NCBI GenBank assembly: GCA_963718695.1
Contig: OY970371.1
Location: forward strand, 2,046,001-2,110,000
DNA: 64,000 nucleotides
Reading direction: 5' to 3'
DNA from: Manganitrophus sp963718695
GTDB lineage: Bacteria; Nitrospirota; Nitrospiria; SBBL01; Manganitrophaceae
The notes beneath the pieces are model-generated. The model was not told the DNA's origin and ran no database searches. It saw only the letters and a program-made list of their open reading frames with translations. Positions within the stretch are counted from its first letter, which is position 1. Each line of letters begins with the position of its first letter. Positions 8,873 to 17,808 of the stretch are shown here, piece by piece. The translations under genes were made by a program, and so were the position numbers.

Positions 8873-9083
8873 GAGGGATCTCCAGATGATCGCCTCCCCT
8901 CTCGATCGCTCCTCCTGATTGTACAATCTGATGATTTCCCCTCTTCAAACGAGGTCTTCTTCCGCCAACTTGCGCCCAACGTGCTGCAATCAGATTTATG
9001 GCGGTCCGTTTGCACTTGTTCCCTCCTTTCAATGACTGTTTCCCGATTGTTTCATCGCTTCATCATAACGCAATCAATATCTC

Positions 9084-9112
9084 TTGACTCTGCCGATCGT
9101 TTTGTATACAAA
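9084..9112 (+). promoter_or_regulatory. Putative promoter within the 518-bp gap, overlapping a 12-bp palindrome
   Basis: TTGACT (9084-9089), 17 nt, then TACAAA (9107-9112). The -10 lies in the perfect palindrome TTTGTATACAAA (9101-9112), a possible repressor site. A hairpin plus T-run follows at 9154-9201, so it may drive a short RNA rather than the gene at 9403. Confidence 0.4.
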
Positions 9113-9153
9113 ATAATAGACGAATCTTACAACCCCTCTTAGGCGGTCGAGAG

Positions 9154-9201
9154 GATTGGCGGTCGCTCTCGCACCGCAAGATACGCTTGCCAATCTTTTT
9201 T
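9154..9201 (+). terminator. Putative intrinsic terminator
   Basis: GATTGGC (9154-9160) pairs with GCCAATC (9189-9195), followed by TTTTTT. The stem is only 7 bp around a long loop. The rest of the 8873-9390 gap shows no gene. Confidence 0.4.
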
Positions 9202-9402
9202 CAGGAGTTCACATCCGGGTTGAGCAACCGATGAACTGCCGAAGGTTTTCCTCAAAGAGCAGGCGCCATCGCCGGCAGCATCTTGTTTTTGTTATGGACG
9301 CTTTCAAACATGGGAGCGCCCACCGCACTCGGTGATGGGGTGATTGTCGATTTATATTCCGCTCGATGATTCGGGCGGGCATCATAAGGATTGTATACAG
9401 AG

Positions 9403-12372
9403 ATGGATTTTATTTTTGATTCTACAAAAACAGTGCGTCTTCCGCTTGCGACCTATCGCCTTCAGCTGAATCGGTCGTTCGGATTCTCGAAAGCGCAGCG
9501 TGTGATTCCCTATCTGCATGCCCTGGGGATCAGCGACTGCTATGTGTCCTCTTATCTGAAAGCCGTCCCCGGCAGTCTTCACGGGTATGACATGGCCGAC
9601 CCGACCAGTCTCAATCCGGAGGTCGGAACGGAGGAGGAATATCGATCATTTATCGAGGCGCTTCGATCACACGGCATGGGGCAGATTCTCGATGTGGTCG
9701 CAAACCATATGGGAATCGGAAAATCATGCAACGCATGGTGGCTTGATCTGCTCGAAAACGGACCGAGTTCTCCCTACTCGGCGTTCTTCGATATCGATTG
9801 GCATCCGGTTAAACCGGAATTAAAGAACAAAGTCCTTCTTCCCATTTTGGGCGACCTGTACGGCGTTGTCCTGGAGAATCAAGAAATCAGGATCATTTAT
9901 GACGATGGCGGCTTCTTTATCACCTACTACGATCATAAACTTCCGGTCGCGCCCCGCGCTTCGGTCCGCATTCTGTCGCATCGGCTGGATACCTTTCTCG
10001 GATCGGAAGACCCGGCCGATCCCGCGCTGCAAGAGCTGCAAAGCATCATCACCGCCTTGAGTTATCTTCCACTGCGAACCGAGCAAGATACGCAGCGGAT
10101 AATCGAACGCTACCGGGAAAAGGAGATCATCAAAAAGCGAATCGCCGCCCTCGTGAAGGAGAGTCCCACCGTCAGATCCTTTCTTGAGGAGAACCTTCGG
10201 CAGTTCAACGGAACACAGGGTGAGCCAAAGAGTTTCGACCTCCTTGACGGGCTCTTAGACGATCAGGCTTACCGGCTTGCGTACTGGCGCGTGGCCTCGG
10301 AAGAGATCAACTACCGGAGGTTTTTCGATATCAATGAACTCGCGGCGATCCGGATGGAAAGCCCGGTGGTCTTCGATAAGGTCCATCAACTCATCTTCAG
10401 GCTTCTTCTGGAGGACGCCGTCAACGGCCTTCGGATCGATCACGTCGATGGACTCTATGATCCCGGCGATTATCTGCGGAAGCTACAGCGATGGGCGCGA
10501 TCCAACCTTCCTTCGGCCGGTTCCGACGAAAGACCTCTCTACCTGATCGTCGAGAAAATTCTCGCCCGTGGAGAATCCCTCCCCGAGGAGTGGCCCGTGG
10601 ACGGGACAACCGGCTATGACTTTTTAAATCTTGTGAACGGCCTCTTCGTTGATCGCAGAAATGAGACCGCCTTCGATGAACTCTATACCCGATTCATCGG
10701 CGAGCAAATCTCTTTTGAGGGTCTCGTTTACGAGAAGAAAAAGCTAATCATGGAGGTGTCGATGGCCAGCGAGATCAATGTCCTCGGACACCAATTAAAC
10801 CTCCTTTCCGAAAAAAACCGCCGCACCCGCGACTTCACGCTCAACAGCCTCATTCATGCAATCCGGGAGATCATCGCCTGCTTCCCTGTCTATCGGACCT
10901 ATATCACAGTCAATCCGGAGCAGGTGACGGATCGCGACCGGAATTATCTCGATCTGGCCGTCACACGAGCCAAGCAGCGGAATCCGGCCATCAGCGAATT
11001 GGTTTTTGACTTTGTAAAAGATCTCCTCTTGCTGAAATATCCGGAAGGCGGCTCGGAAGAAGACCGAAGAGCACAGCGACAGTTCGTGATGAAATTCCAG
11101 CAGACGACCAGCCCGGTGATGGCGAAGGGGATGGAAGATACCGCGTTCTACGCCTATCATCGCCTGATTTCGTTAAATGAAGTCGGAGGACACCCCGATC
11201 AATTTGGAATCGACCCCGAGCTGTTTCACAGACGGATGAGAGCGCGGCAAGCGTGCTGGCCCTTCGCGCTCTCGGCAACGTCCACCCACGATACGAAGCG
11301 GGGCGAGGATGTCCGGGCCAGAATCAATATCCTCTCCGAAATGCCCGGCGTCTGGCAGCGGGCGGTCTCCAGCTGGAGCTGGTGTAACCGGCCAAAGAAG
11401 CAACTGATCGATGAGAAACTCGCTCCCGATCCGAACGATGAATACCTACTCTATCAGACCTTGATCGGGGCATGGCCGTTTGGCCTTGAAGAGGCAAACG
11501 TTTATGAAGAATTCTGCCTCCGGGTCCAGACGTACATGCGGAAGGCGCTGAGAGAATCAAAGGTTCACAGCAGCTGGATCAATCCAAACCTAAAATATGA
11601 AGGAGCGGTCGAGGATTTCATGCGAGCCCTTCTTGACCGGAAACGCTCAAATCGGTTTTTGGAACTCTTCCTCCCCTTCCAAGAAATGATCGCGCAATTC
11701 GGAGTGTACAATGCACTGGCACAATTGGTGATCAAGATCGCCTCTCCCGGTGTTCCCGATTTTTATCAAGGAACCGAACTCTGGGATTTTAATCTGGTCG
11801 ATCCCGACAACCGGCGCGCTGTAGATCACGAGCGGTACGCCACCTTGCTCGCGCTTCTAGCATCCGGGGAAGCAAGCCCGCCTGAACACCTTATACGGGA
11901 TTTGGTCAAAAATCGCGCCGATGGCAGGATCAAACTCTATGTCACCCGGGTTGCGCTTCAATACCGCAGCGCGAAACCCTCGCTTTTTCAGAGAGGAGAC
12001 TATCTTCCGTTGGAGGCATACGGCGAGAAGCAGGAGCATCTGATCGCGTTTGCACGAAGGTCAGACGACGGAGAGGTGATCGCGGTTGTCCCTCGTTTCA
12101 TATCCCATTTGGTTCCCGACCCGCAGACACTCCCGCTCGGAGATGAGATTTGGGGGGACACCGGATTGGCCCTCCCCTCTACAACGGAGAGCTTCGCATA
12201 TAAAAATATCTTTACAGGAGAGGTGATCTCGATGGTCGCGATCAACGGCCGGCCGATCCTTCCGCTTGCACAGATCTTTCGAACCTTCCCCGTCGCACTG
12301 TTGGAGGAGGTCAGGACGGCAAGGAAGAGACCCGGCAGTAACGGCTTCCCTCGACGTTTAAACAGTCTGTAA
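9403..12372 (+). CDS. treY: Malto-oligosyltrehalose synthase
   Basis: GH13-family intramolecular transglycosylase that turns the reducing-end alpha-1,4 bond of maltooligosaccharides into an alpha-1,1 (trehalosyl) bond, the first step of the TreY-TreZ route. 989 residues; somewhat longer than most TreY. Seen: N-terminal ATYRLQLNRSFGFSKAQRVI and VVANHMG (region I), GLRIDHVDGLYDP with the nucleophile Asp (region II, about residue 343), LIVEKIL with the Glu (region III) and STHDTKRGEDVRARI (region IV). A TTG at 9391 is in frame but directly abuts AAGGA; the ATG at 9403 is preferred with moderate certainty. TreZ and TreX are not in this window, so the partner enzyme must be elsewhere. It stands alone between two unrelated genes. 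Confidence 0.93.
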   Translation: MDFIFDSTKTVRLPLATYRLQLNRSFGFSKAQRVIPYLHALGISDCYVSSYLKAVPGSLHGYDMADPTSLNPEVGTEEEYRSFIEALRSHGMGQILDVVANHMGIGKSCNAWWLDLLENGPSSPYSAFFDIDWHPVKPELKNKVLLPILGDLYGVVLENQEIRIIYDDGGFFITYYDHKLPVAPRASVRILSHRLDTFLGSEDPADPALQELQSIITALSYLPLRTEQDTQRIIERYREKEIIKKRIAALVKESPTVRSFLEENLRQFNGTQGEPKSFDLLDGLLDDQAYRLAYWRVASEEINYRRFFDINELAAIRMESPVVFDKVHQLIFRLLLEDAVNGLRIDHVDGLYDPGDYLRKLQRWARSNLPSAGSDERPLYLIVEKILARGESLPEEWPVDGTTGYDFLNLVNGLFVDRRNETAFDELYTRFIGEQISFEGLVYEKKKLIMEVSMASEINVLGHQLNLLSEKNRRTRDFTLNSLIHAIREIIACFPVYRTYITVNPEQVTDRDRNYLDLAVTRAKQRNPAISELVFDFVKDLLLLKYPEGGSEEDRRAQRQFVMKFQQTTSPVMAKGMEDTAFYAYHRLISLNEVGGHPDQFGIDPELFHRRMRARQACWPFALSATSTHDTKRGEDVRARINILSEMPGVWQRAVSSWSWCNRPKKQLIDEKLAPDPNDEYLLYQTLIGAWPFGLEEANVYEEFCLRVQTYMRKALRESKVHSSWINPNLKYEGAVEDFMRALLDRKRSNRFLELFLPFQEMIAQFGVYNALAQLVIKIASPGVPDFYQGTELWDFNLVDPDNRRAVDHERYATLLALLASGEASPPEHLIRDLVKNRADGRIKLYVTRVALQYRSAKPSLFQRGDYLPLEAYGEKQEHLIAFARRSDDGEVIAVVPRFISHLVPDPQTLPLGDEIWGDTGLALPSTTESFAYKNIFTGEVISMVAINGRPILPLAQIFRTFPVALLEEVRTARKRPGSNGFPRRLNSL

Positions 12373-12410
12373 AAGAGCGGATGAAACGATTGAGAGCCCC
12401 TTCTATAAAC

Positions 12411-12433
12411 AGGCGTGAGACACGCCTTCTTCC
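12411..12433 (+). terminator. Putative terminator after treY
   Basis: AGGCGTG-AGA-CACGCCT, a 7-bp perfect stem with a 3-nt loop, followed by TCTTCC. The T-run is weak. Confidence 0.45.
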
Positions 12434-12472
12434 ATCGGCAGAGGTTAGACCTTTGTATCTGTTGTATCTATC

Positions 12473-13909
12473 ATGACTGAATATTTTTCCCCGGAAAAAG
12501 AGAAACCCAGCGGAGAGAAGATGTCCGCCCCGGAGGACAAGGACGCCGGGATGCCCCTCCACCGCCGCCTCTTTGTCGAGCAAGGAACGCTCCTGCTCAG
12601 CCTCTTGAAATGGACAGCGCTTGCTGCATTTGTCGGAGCCCTCGTCGGCGCCTCCACCGCCATCTTCCTGTCGCTGCTCGGTCGAGGGATCGACTTCACA
12701 GGACGCCACCCCTATTTCTTTCTCCTTCTTCCGGTCGCCCTCTTCTTCAGCAGTCTGCTCGTCCAGCGCTTCGCCCCCCAAGCGGAAGGGCATGGGACGG
12801 AAAAGGTCATCTGGGCCATCCATAAGAAAGAAGGCCGGATCGATCCGCGCGTGGTGCCGATCAAGCTCTTGGCCACCCTCGTCACGATCGCCTCGGGAGG
12901 CTCCGCGGGCAAGGAAGGACCCTGCGCTCAAATCGGAGCGGGTCTCGCCTCCGTTTTCTCAAACCTCATCCGTCTCTCCCCTTATGATCGGAAAAAACTC
13001 GTCATCTGCGGGATTGCGGGCGGCTTTGCCGGTGTTTTCGGCACACCGATTGCCGGCGCCCTCTTTGCCGTGGAGGTCCTCTTTCTGGGACAGATTCTCT
13101 ACGATGTTCTCTATCCTTCCTTCGTCGCCGGGATTGTGGCGTATCACGTCACCAGCCGCCTTGGGGTCACCTATTTCCACCATACGATCACATGGGTCCC
13201 GACGCTGGATGAGTCGATCTTTCTGAAGGTCCTGCTCGCCGGACTCTTCTTCGGCGCGGTCGCGCTTCTGCTGATTCTCATCCTTGAATCGATCGAGGGT
13301 GTTTTCAAGCGATGGCAGATCTGGAAACCGTGGAAAGCAGCGGCGGGTGGAATGCTCTTGATCCTCATGGCGCTGTTGGTCGGGAAGGATTATCTCGGTC
13401 TGGGTCTCTTCGGAATCGAGCAGGCGGTCCAAGGGAAGGGTCTGCCGGCAGGGGCTTTTTTCTGGAAGTCATTGATGACGGCGGTGACGCTCGGATCCGG
13501 GGGCAGCGGCGGGATCTTAACACCGATCTTTTTTATCGGCGCGGCTGCAGGAGATCTGTGGGGACAGTTGATGTCGATGGATCGTGGGACCTTCGCCGCG
13601 ATCGGGATGATGGCCGTGCTGGCCGGCGCGACGAATACCCCGATCGCCGCCTCGGTCATGGCGATCGAGCTCTTCGGTCCGGCCTTCGCCTCATATGCGG
13701 CCGTGGCTTGCGTGACGAGTTTTCTCATCACGGGCCATCGCAGCGTGTACCCCAGTCAGATCATCGGCGTTGCAAAGAGCGAATCGATCCAGGTCGATCT
13801 AAAATCGGAAATAGGCGAAGTCGTGCAGGTGCGGAGAATCGACCGGCCTCAAAAGCTGCTCTTCTTCCTTTTAGCCCTCATTCATCGTTTTCGGAAGAGT
13901 GAGCCATAA
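12473..13909 (+). CDS. ClC-family chloride/anion channel or antiporter
   Basis: 478-residue membrane protein of the ClC family, with about ten or more hydrophobic segments. The gating-glutamate motif is present as GSAGKEGPCAQIGAG (about residue 145), followed by FGTPIAGALFAVE and the GSGGSGGILTPIFFIGAA region (GxFxP equivalent). The first selectivity loop reads GHGTEKVI where canonical exchangers have GSGIPEIE, so the central serine that coordinates the anion is absent. This subgroup's transported ion is not predictable from sequence alone. There is no C-terminal CBS domain. The ATG at 12473 has a poor ribosome site; an in-frame ATG at 12521 follows CGGAGAGAAG and may be the true start. Confidence 0.88.
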   Translation: MTEYFSPEKEKPSGEKMSAPEDKDAGMPLHRRLFVEQGTLLLSLLKWTALAAFVGALVGASTAIFLSLLGRGIDFTGRHPYFFLLLPVALFFSSLLVQRFAPQAEGHGTEKVIWAIHKKEGRIDPRVVPIKLLATLVTIASGGSAGKEGPCAQIGAGLASVFSNLIRLSPYDRKKLVICGIAGGFAGVFGTPIAGALFAVEVLFLGQILYDVLYPSFVAGIVAYHVTSRLGVTYFHHTITWVPTLDESIFLKVLLAGLFFGAVALLLILILESIEGVFKRWQIWKPWKAAAGGMLLILMALLVGKDYLGLGLFGIEQAVQGKGLPAGAFFWKSLMTAVTLGSGGSGGILTPIFFIGAAAGDLWGQLMSMDRGTFAAIGMMAVLAGATNTPIAASVMAIELFGPAFASYAAVACVTSFLITGHRSVYPSQIIGVAKSESIQVDLKSEIGEVVQVRRIDRPQKLLFFLLALIHRFRKSEP

Positions 13910-13944
13910 ATATCGTTCCATGAATAGTAGATGGAGATTTTGCT

Positions 13945-14334
13945 TTGGTGAATGATGGGATATCCGATGAGCTAAGGCGCTTCATCGCGGCGAATATCGA
14001 CTCGGTTGAATTGCTGGAAGTCCTGCTACTGCTTCGAAGCGATGCGACACGAGAATGGAGCGCAGATGCTGTCAGCCGCGAAATCAGAAGCAATCCGACA
14101 TCAGTCACCACCCGTCTGAATGATCTTCGCACGCGGGGGTTGCTGTCGCTGAGAGAATTACCGATCCCCCTTTATCGCTACGACCCCCGAACGGAAGAAT
14201 TGGACCGAGCGGTCCGCGGACTCGCCGAAGCCTATGCGGAGCGTCATGCCAGGATCATTGAACTGATCTTCTCCAAACAAACGGATGCGCTGCGTAATTT
14301 TTCAGACGCTTTTAAATTTAAAAAGGATGACTAA
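13945..14334 (+). CDS. Small winged-helix regulator-like protein
   Basis: 129 residues, soluble. The middle (about residues 22-75: VELLEVLLLLRSDATREWSA, then NPTSVTTRLNDLRTRGLL) has the pattern of a winged helix-turn-helix domain. The C-terminal half is helical and charged. The start is a non-ATG codon: TTG 13945 or GTG 13948, with GGAG about 8-11 nt upstream. It is followed after 2 nt by two small membrane proteins, so the three form an operon. I infer a cytoplasmic DNA-binding partner for these membrane proteins; no ligand is evident. Confidence 0.6.
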   Translation: MVNDGISDELRRFIAANIDSVELLEVLLLLRSDATREWSADAVSREIRSNPTSVTTRLNDLRTRGLLSLRELPIPLYRYDPRTEELDRAVRGLAEAYAERHARIIELIFSKQTDALRNFSDAFKFKKDD

Positions 14335-14336
14335 AA

Positions 14337-14594
14337 ATGGCTGAAACCGTCTACTTCCTCTCCGCAGTCACGAGCCTGGCCTGTGCCCTGATGTTATTTA
14401 GAGGCTATATACGAAACAGAACGCCGCTTTTACTCTGGAGCAGTCTCTGCTTCGTCGGACTCACAGTGAATAATTTCCTGCTTTATATCGATTTGGTGGT
14501 CGTTCCCGGGTTCGACCTTTCTATCGGGAGGAGCCTGTCGGCGCTTGCCGGGCTCGCACTCCTTATTTATGGTCTGATCTGGGACGTTGCATAA
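14337..14594 (+). CDS. DUF5985-type small membrane protein 1
   Basis: 85 residues with three predicted membrane helices (FLSAVTSLACALMLF, LLLWSSLCFVGLTVNNFLLY, LSALAGLALLIYGLI). The pattern resembles the DUF5985 family. Function unknown. It starts 2 nt after the upstream regulator stop and is followed 11 nt later by a similar protein. Confidence 0.65.
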   Translation: MAETVYFLSAVTSLACALMLFRGYIRNRTPLLLWSSLCFVGLTVNNFLLYIDLVVVPGFDLSIGRSLSALAGLALLIYGLIWDVA

Positions 14595-14605
14595 GAAGGA
14601 GCGGT

Positions 14606-14863
14606 ATGAGTCAATTCCTGTCGGGTGCCATCATGATGGCTTGTTGGGTCATCGGGCTCTTTTTTCTTCGTTTCTGGAAGAAAACAGAAGACCGCCTTTT
14701 CTTTATTTTTTCCGTCGCGTTCTGGATGCTGGCGGTCGAGCGGATCGTACTTCTGATATTAAATAAAGAGAATGAGATCTATAGTTTCGTCTATGTCATC
14801 CGCTTCATCGCCTTTCTTCTCATATTGTGGGCCATCGCGGATAAGAATCGATCGAATCGTTGA
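14606..14863 (+). CDS. DUF5985-type small membrane protein 2
   Basis: 85 residues, three predicted helices (LSGAIMMACWVIGLFFLRFW, LFFIFSVAFWMLAVERIVLL, VIRFIAFLLILWAIAD). It resembles its upstream neighbour in size and layout and looks like a diverged tandem copy. AAGGAG precedes the ATG. Function unknown; I infer a heteromeric membrane partner of the preceding protein. Confidence 0.65.
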   Translation: MSQFLSGAIMMACWVIGLFFLRFWKKTEDRLFFIFSVAFWMLAVERIVLLILNKENEIYSFVYVIRFIAFLLILWAIADKNRSNR

Positions 14864-14958
14864 TAAATGACCCGAATGATTCTCCTCGGCATACACCCTT
14901 TTAGAAATGGCGATTGATCAAAGAGATTGACACAGACCCGAGGGGGAGGAGATCATTG

Positions 14959-15066
14959 ATGATCAGAGAAACAGAAGAGACAGCGTGTGCGCCCGCTGTT
15001 GGAGAAAGGGTCGGAGATCGGATGATTCGCATACTCCGCTCTGAAGTCACCGCCCCTCTCGCGTGA
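14959..15066 (+). CDS. Possible 35-residue small ORF
   Basis: An ATG at 14959 follows a strong GGGGGAGGAG ribosome-like site and the frame runs 35 codons. There are no recognisable motifs and the composition is not distinctive. It is listed only because the ribosome site is unusually good in an otherwise empty 290-bp gap. Confidence 0.2.
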   Translation: MIRETEETACAPAVGERVGDRMIRILRSEVTAPLA

Positions 15067-15155
15067 GAATTTTCTGAACAACGATGAAATTTCCTAAACA
15101 ATGTTCGGTGCGACGAAATCGACTTGACCGATAAAGTGGGTGTCTCTGAAGGATA

Positions 15156-15638
15156 ATGTCGAAAAAAACAGTATCAAAGAAAACGGCGATTACAGAAATC
15201 GTACAATCCTTTCGTAGAATCTTCAAGGCGATCCATCAATACTCGGAAGAGGTGTTGAAGGAATTCGGTGTGACCGGCCCGCAGCTCTGGCTGCTCAAAA
15301 CGCTCCGGCAAGAAGGCGGAACCTCGGTCAGCGAGCTAAGCCAAAAGATGTTCCTCCATATTTCCACCGTCTCGGGCATTATCGATCGCCTGGAGGCGAA
15401 AGGCTATGTCTCTCGAAAAAGAGAAGAGGCGGACCGGCGTATTGTGATGGTTTATCTGACCAATACGGGGAAACGGATCGTAGATAAAGCGCCGGAGCCT
15501 TCCCAGGGAAAGCTGCTCTACAGCCTTCAAGAGCTCTCCGAGAAGGAGGTCTTGGAGATGCATGACGCACTACAGAAGATCGTCCGTTTGATGGAAGTCG
15601 AGCAGATCGAGGCAAAATTCTTTTTTAGTGAAGAGTGA
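15156..15638 (+). CDS. MarR-family transcriptional regulator
   Basis: 160 residues. The winged helix spans about residues 45-110: QLWLLKTLRQEGGTSVSELS, then HISTVSGIIDRLEAKGYVSR and the wing EEADRRIVMVYLT with the DRR signature of MarR proteins. The flanking helices would form the dimer interface. AAGGA lies just before the ATG. It is convergent with the AI-2E permease gene and has no divergent target, so the regulated gene is not obvious. Confidence 0.88.
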   Translation: MSKKTVSKKTAITEIVQSFRRIFKAIHQYSEEVLKEFGVTGPQLWLLKTLRQEGGTSVSELSQKMFLHISTVSGIIDRLEAKGYVSRKREEADRRIVMVYLTNTGKRIVDKAPEPSQGKLLYSLQELSEKEVLEMHDALQKIVRLMEVEQIEAKFFFSEE

Positions 15639-15707
15639 CTCCGAGAAGGAGGCCGTGATCGTTATCCTCTGTGTCATCATTTCTCGAGAATGCGCTGAAG
15701 CGCCATT

Positions 15708-15725
15708 CCATTTCCATGGAAATGG
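15708..15725. repeat. Perfect 18-bp palindrome between convergent genes
   Basis: CCATTTCCATGGAAATGG is its own reverse complement. It lies between two converging genes. It lacks a T-run, so it could be a protein-binding site or part of a bidirectional end structure. Confidence 0.5.
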
Positions 15726-15760
15726 CCGCGGGTAATCTGCAATCGATTCGAAAAGTCTTC

Positions 15761-16762
15761 CTACTCCGCTTCGGCGCGTGTATCCCTCAGCGAGTCGCCA
15801 ATGTAGAGCATTTTTATTAATTTTAATCCAACTGCGGTAATCGGAGAAGCAAAGATCACACCGAGTCCTCCGAAGAGAACCCCCATCAAAACCTGCGTAG
15901 AGAGTGCCAGCGCCGGGGGAAGCGAAACGGTCTTCTGCTCTATGATCGGCGTCAGCAGATAACTCTCAATCGCTTGAATAGCGACATAGAGGAAAACGAC
16001 ATAGAGAATCATCGTGGGGCCTTCCGTTACAACCATCAGAAGCGGGGGAACGATCGATAGAATCGGGCCGAGATAGGGAATGAAGCTCAATATTCCCGCC
16101 AAAAGGCCGAGCATTAAAGCAAGTGGAACGCCAATGAGCCACAACCCGACCGCCGTCAACAGCCCAATGACGACCATGGCGACCATCCTGCCGATTAACC
16201 ACCACTGAAGCGTATCTCCTAATTGATTTAAGACTTGCTCCGTACGGTCGCGACGGTCGATCGGAGCGAGTTGTATCAGTCCCGTTCGGTAGCGCCCCGG
16301 ATCGATCGCGAGGTAGAGACCGATGAAGAAAACGATGATGAAATTCATGACCATGCCCAGCGCCGTGGAGAAAACGCCGGTAACACGGGAGAGGAGATCG
16401 AACGGCCGAGTAAATCGCTCGGCCGCTTTTGGGGCCTGGGCTAAGATTCTTCTTCCCCATTCGTACTGATCGATCTGTGCCCCAAGGTGATGAATCATCC
16501 TCGGGAGGCTCTGAAACAACGCGTCTGCCTGCTCCGCAATGTCGGGGGCCAGATACCATCCACCAAGGCCAAAGAGGCCCAGAAGTGCAAAGATGACCAC
16601 CGCCAGAGACCCGCCGCTGCCAAGGGGGGTATGGTCATCGACCCAATGACTCAGGCTTCGAAGAAAGATTGCAAGCAGAACGCCTGCAAAAATAAGGAAG
16701 AAGATCTGCGCGGTCGACCAGATGAGGAGAAGCAACAAGACCATTCCGGCCGCTACAACCAT
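15761..16762 (-). CDS. AI-2E family transporter (PerM/TqsA-like permease)
   Basis: 333-residue inner-membrane protein with about seven hydrophobic segments and a central cytoplasmic stretch of about 60 residues (DALFQSLPRMIHHLGAQIDQ onward). Family marks include the paired N-terminal helices, FIIVFFIGLYLAIDPGRYR, the GLLAGILSFIPYLGPILSIV motif and the C-terminal GGLGVIFASPITAVG. Members export signals or act as Na+-coupled exchangers; the substrate cannot be predicted here. The start ATG follows GAAGGGAG. Monocistronic, minus strand. Confidence 0.87.
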   Translation of the reverse strand: MVVAAGMVLLLLLIWSTAQIFFLIFAGVLLAIFLRSLSHWVDDHTPLGSGGSLAVVIFALLGLFGLGGWYLAPDIAEQADALFQSLPRMIHHLGAQIDQYEWGRRILAQAPKAAERFTRPFDLLSRVTGVFSTALGMVMNFIIVFFIGLYLAIDPGRYRTGLIQLAPIDRRDRTEQVLNQLGDTLQWWLIGRMVAMVVIGLLTAVGLWLIGVPLALMLGLLAGILSFIPYLGPILSIVPPLLMVVTEGPTMILYVVFLYVAIQAIESYLLTPIIEQKTVSLPPALALSTQVLMGVLFGGLGVIFASPITAVGLKLIKMLYIGDSLRDTRAEAE

Positions 16763-16995
16763 CTCCCTTCAGAAAGCTTCCGGTCCTGCCGCTCGTCCCA
16801 TCTTTGTCCTGCTTAACTGGGCCCAATCTTCATCTCATGCATCGGGAGGCCGGCGCCGATGAGACACGTGAATGAAGTGCCGTCCGCCTCACCTGTATGA
16901 ATATTCAAATCGTCACAAAATCAGATCAATGGGGGGACATCCCGGAAGACTCCGAACGGGAGCCCCCCTCACGGAAGAAACATCGGGCCAATTCG

Positions 16996-17751
16996 TTAAC
17001 CCGTTTTTCTTTTACGAGCATAATAGTTAAAAAGGGTAATTTCATCCTCACGCGTAAGGATCTTCGCCGGATCATAGGGCGGGGCGGATTGAACATCCTC
17101 CCGCGTCACCGACACGAAAACTTTGTGGTCCATCCAGCGGATGCTGTTAACCCACGAAACGGGGATTAACACTTTTTTCCCGGGCCACCAGTTCACGGTG
17201 TCGACCTCGAAATAATGGATGGTCCAATCCTGATCAGAAAAGATAAGATCCTCCACATGCCCGATCGGTCCATCCTCTGCTTCGATGTAATAACCGGTTA
17301 CCTCCTTACTGCTCCGCAGATGCGCCTCCTCCTCTCGAAGCAGGTTCTCCGTGGGGGGCGGCTCCGAAGGGGCGGGGCCGGGCGCCGGCCGAAAGCCGAG
17401 TCCAGGGAGCATTTCCGATCCCCAATAAGGTTGCAGTGAGTAATATTGGTGGTACGCGATTTCATATTTCCTGGAAACCGGCGCTTCAGAAGCAAGCGGA
17501 GGGCTATTTTCGATCTGGTCTCGGCTGAGTTTAAGGGTGATGCTTCGCGCTTTATCGTCGATTTGAGCAATCGAATAGGGTGAGATTAAAACCTTTCGGC
17601 CCGTCAGCCAATCTCCGGTATTGACGATAAAATACCGTACGATCCAGGTGCTGTCGTCAAAGTAGCACTCCTCCATTTGCCCGAACGCGCCGTCGGTGGC
17701 ATGAAGGCTGTAGCGCGTGATGTCTTTTACTTTTCTCATTTGTGTTAACAT
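16996..17751 (-). CDS. Double PRC-barrel domain protein
   Basis: 251 residues, no signal peptide. Two PRC-barrel units: residues about 5-80 (KDITRYSLHATDGAFGQMEE, VRYFIVNTGDW) and about 150-225 (TGYYIEAEDGPIGHVEDLIF, HYFEVDTVNWWPGKKVLIP). They are joined by a proline-rich linker (PAPGPAPSEPPP). PRC barrels mediate protein or RNA contacts, and such two-barrel proteins are common near stress and envelope genes. The start at 17751 is chosen because AAAGGAGGG sits 5 nt upstream; the longer frame to 17802 lacks a site. No partner is evident from context. Confidence 0.85.
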   Translation of the reverse strand: MLTQMRKVKDITRYSLHATDGAFGQMEECYFDDSTWIVRYFIVNTGDWLTGRKVLISPYSIAQIDDKARSITLKLSRDQIENSPPLASEAPVSRKYEIAYHQYYSLQPYWGSEMLPGLGFRPAPGPAPSEPPPTENLLREEEAHLRSSKEVTGYYIEAEDGPIGHVEDLIFSDQDWTIHYFEVDTVNWWPGKKVLIPVSWVNSIRWMDHKVFVSVTREDVQSAPPYDPAKILTREDEITLFNYYARKRKTG

Positions 17752-17808
17752 GAACCCTCCTTTCGGTTCTATCACATTTTTCCTGCACATCATGAAAATC
17801 AAAGCACC

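Noticed and set aside
12311..12931. 206-codon minus-strand frame
   Set aside because: Antisense to the ClC gene and its upstream gap; charged shadow sequence.
14927..14955. TTGACA as promoter of the small ORF at 14959
   Set aside because: No acceptable -10 at 16-18 nt.
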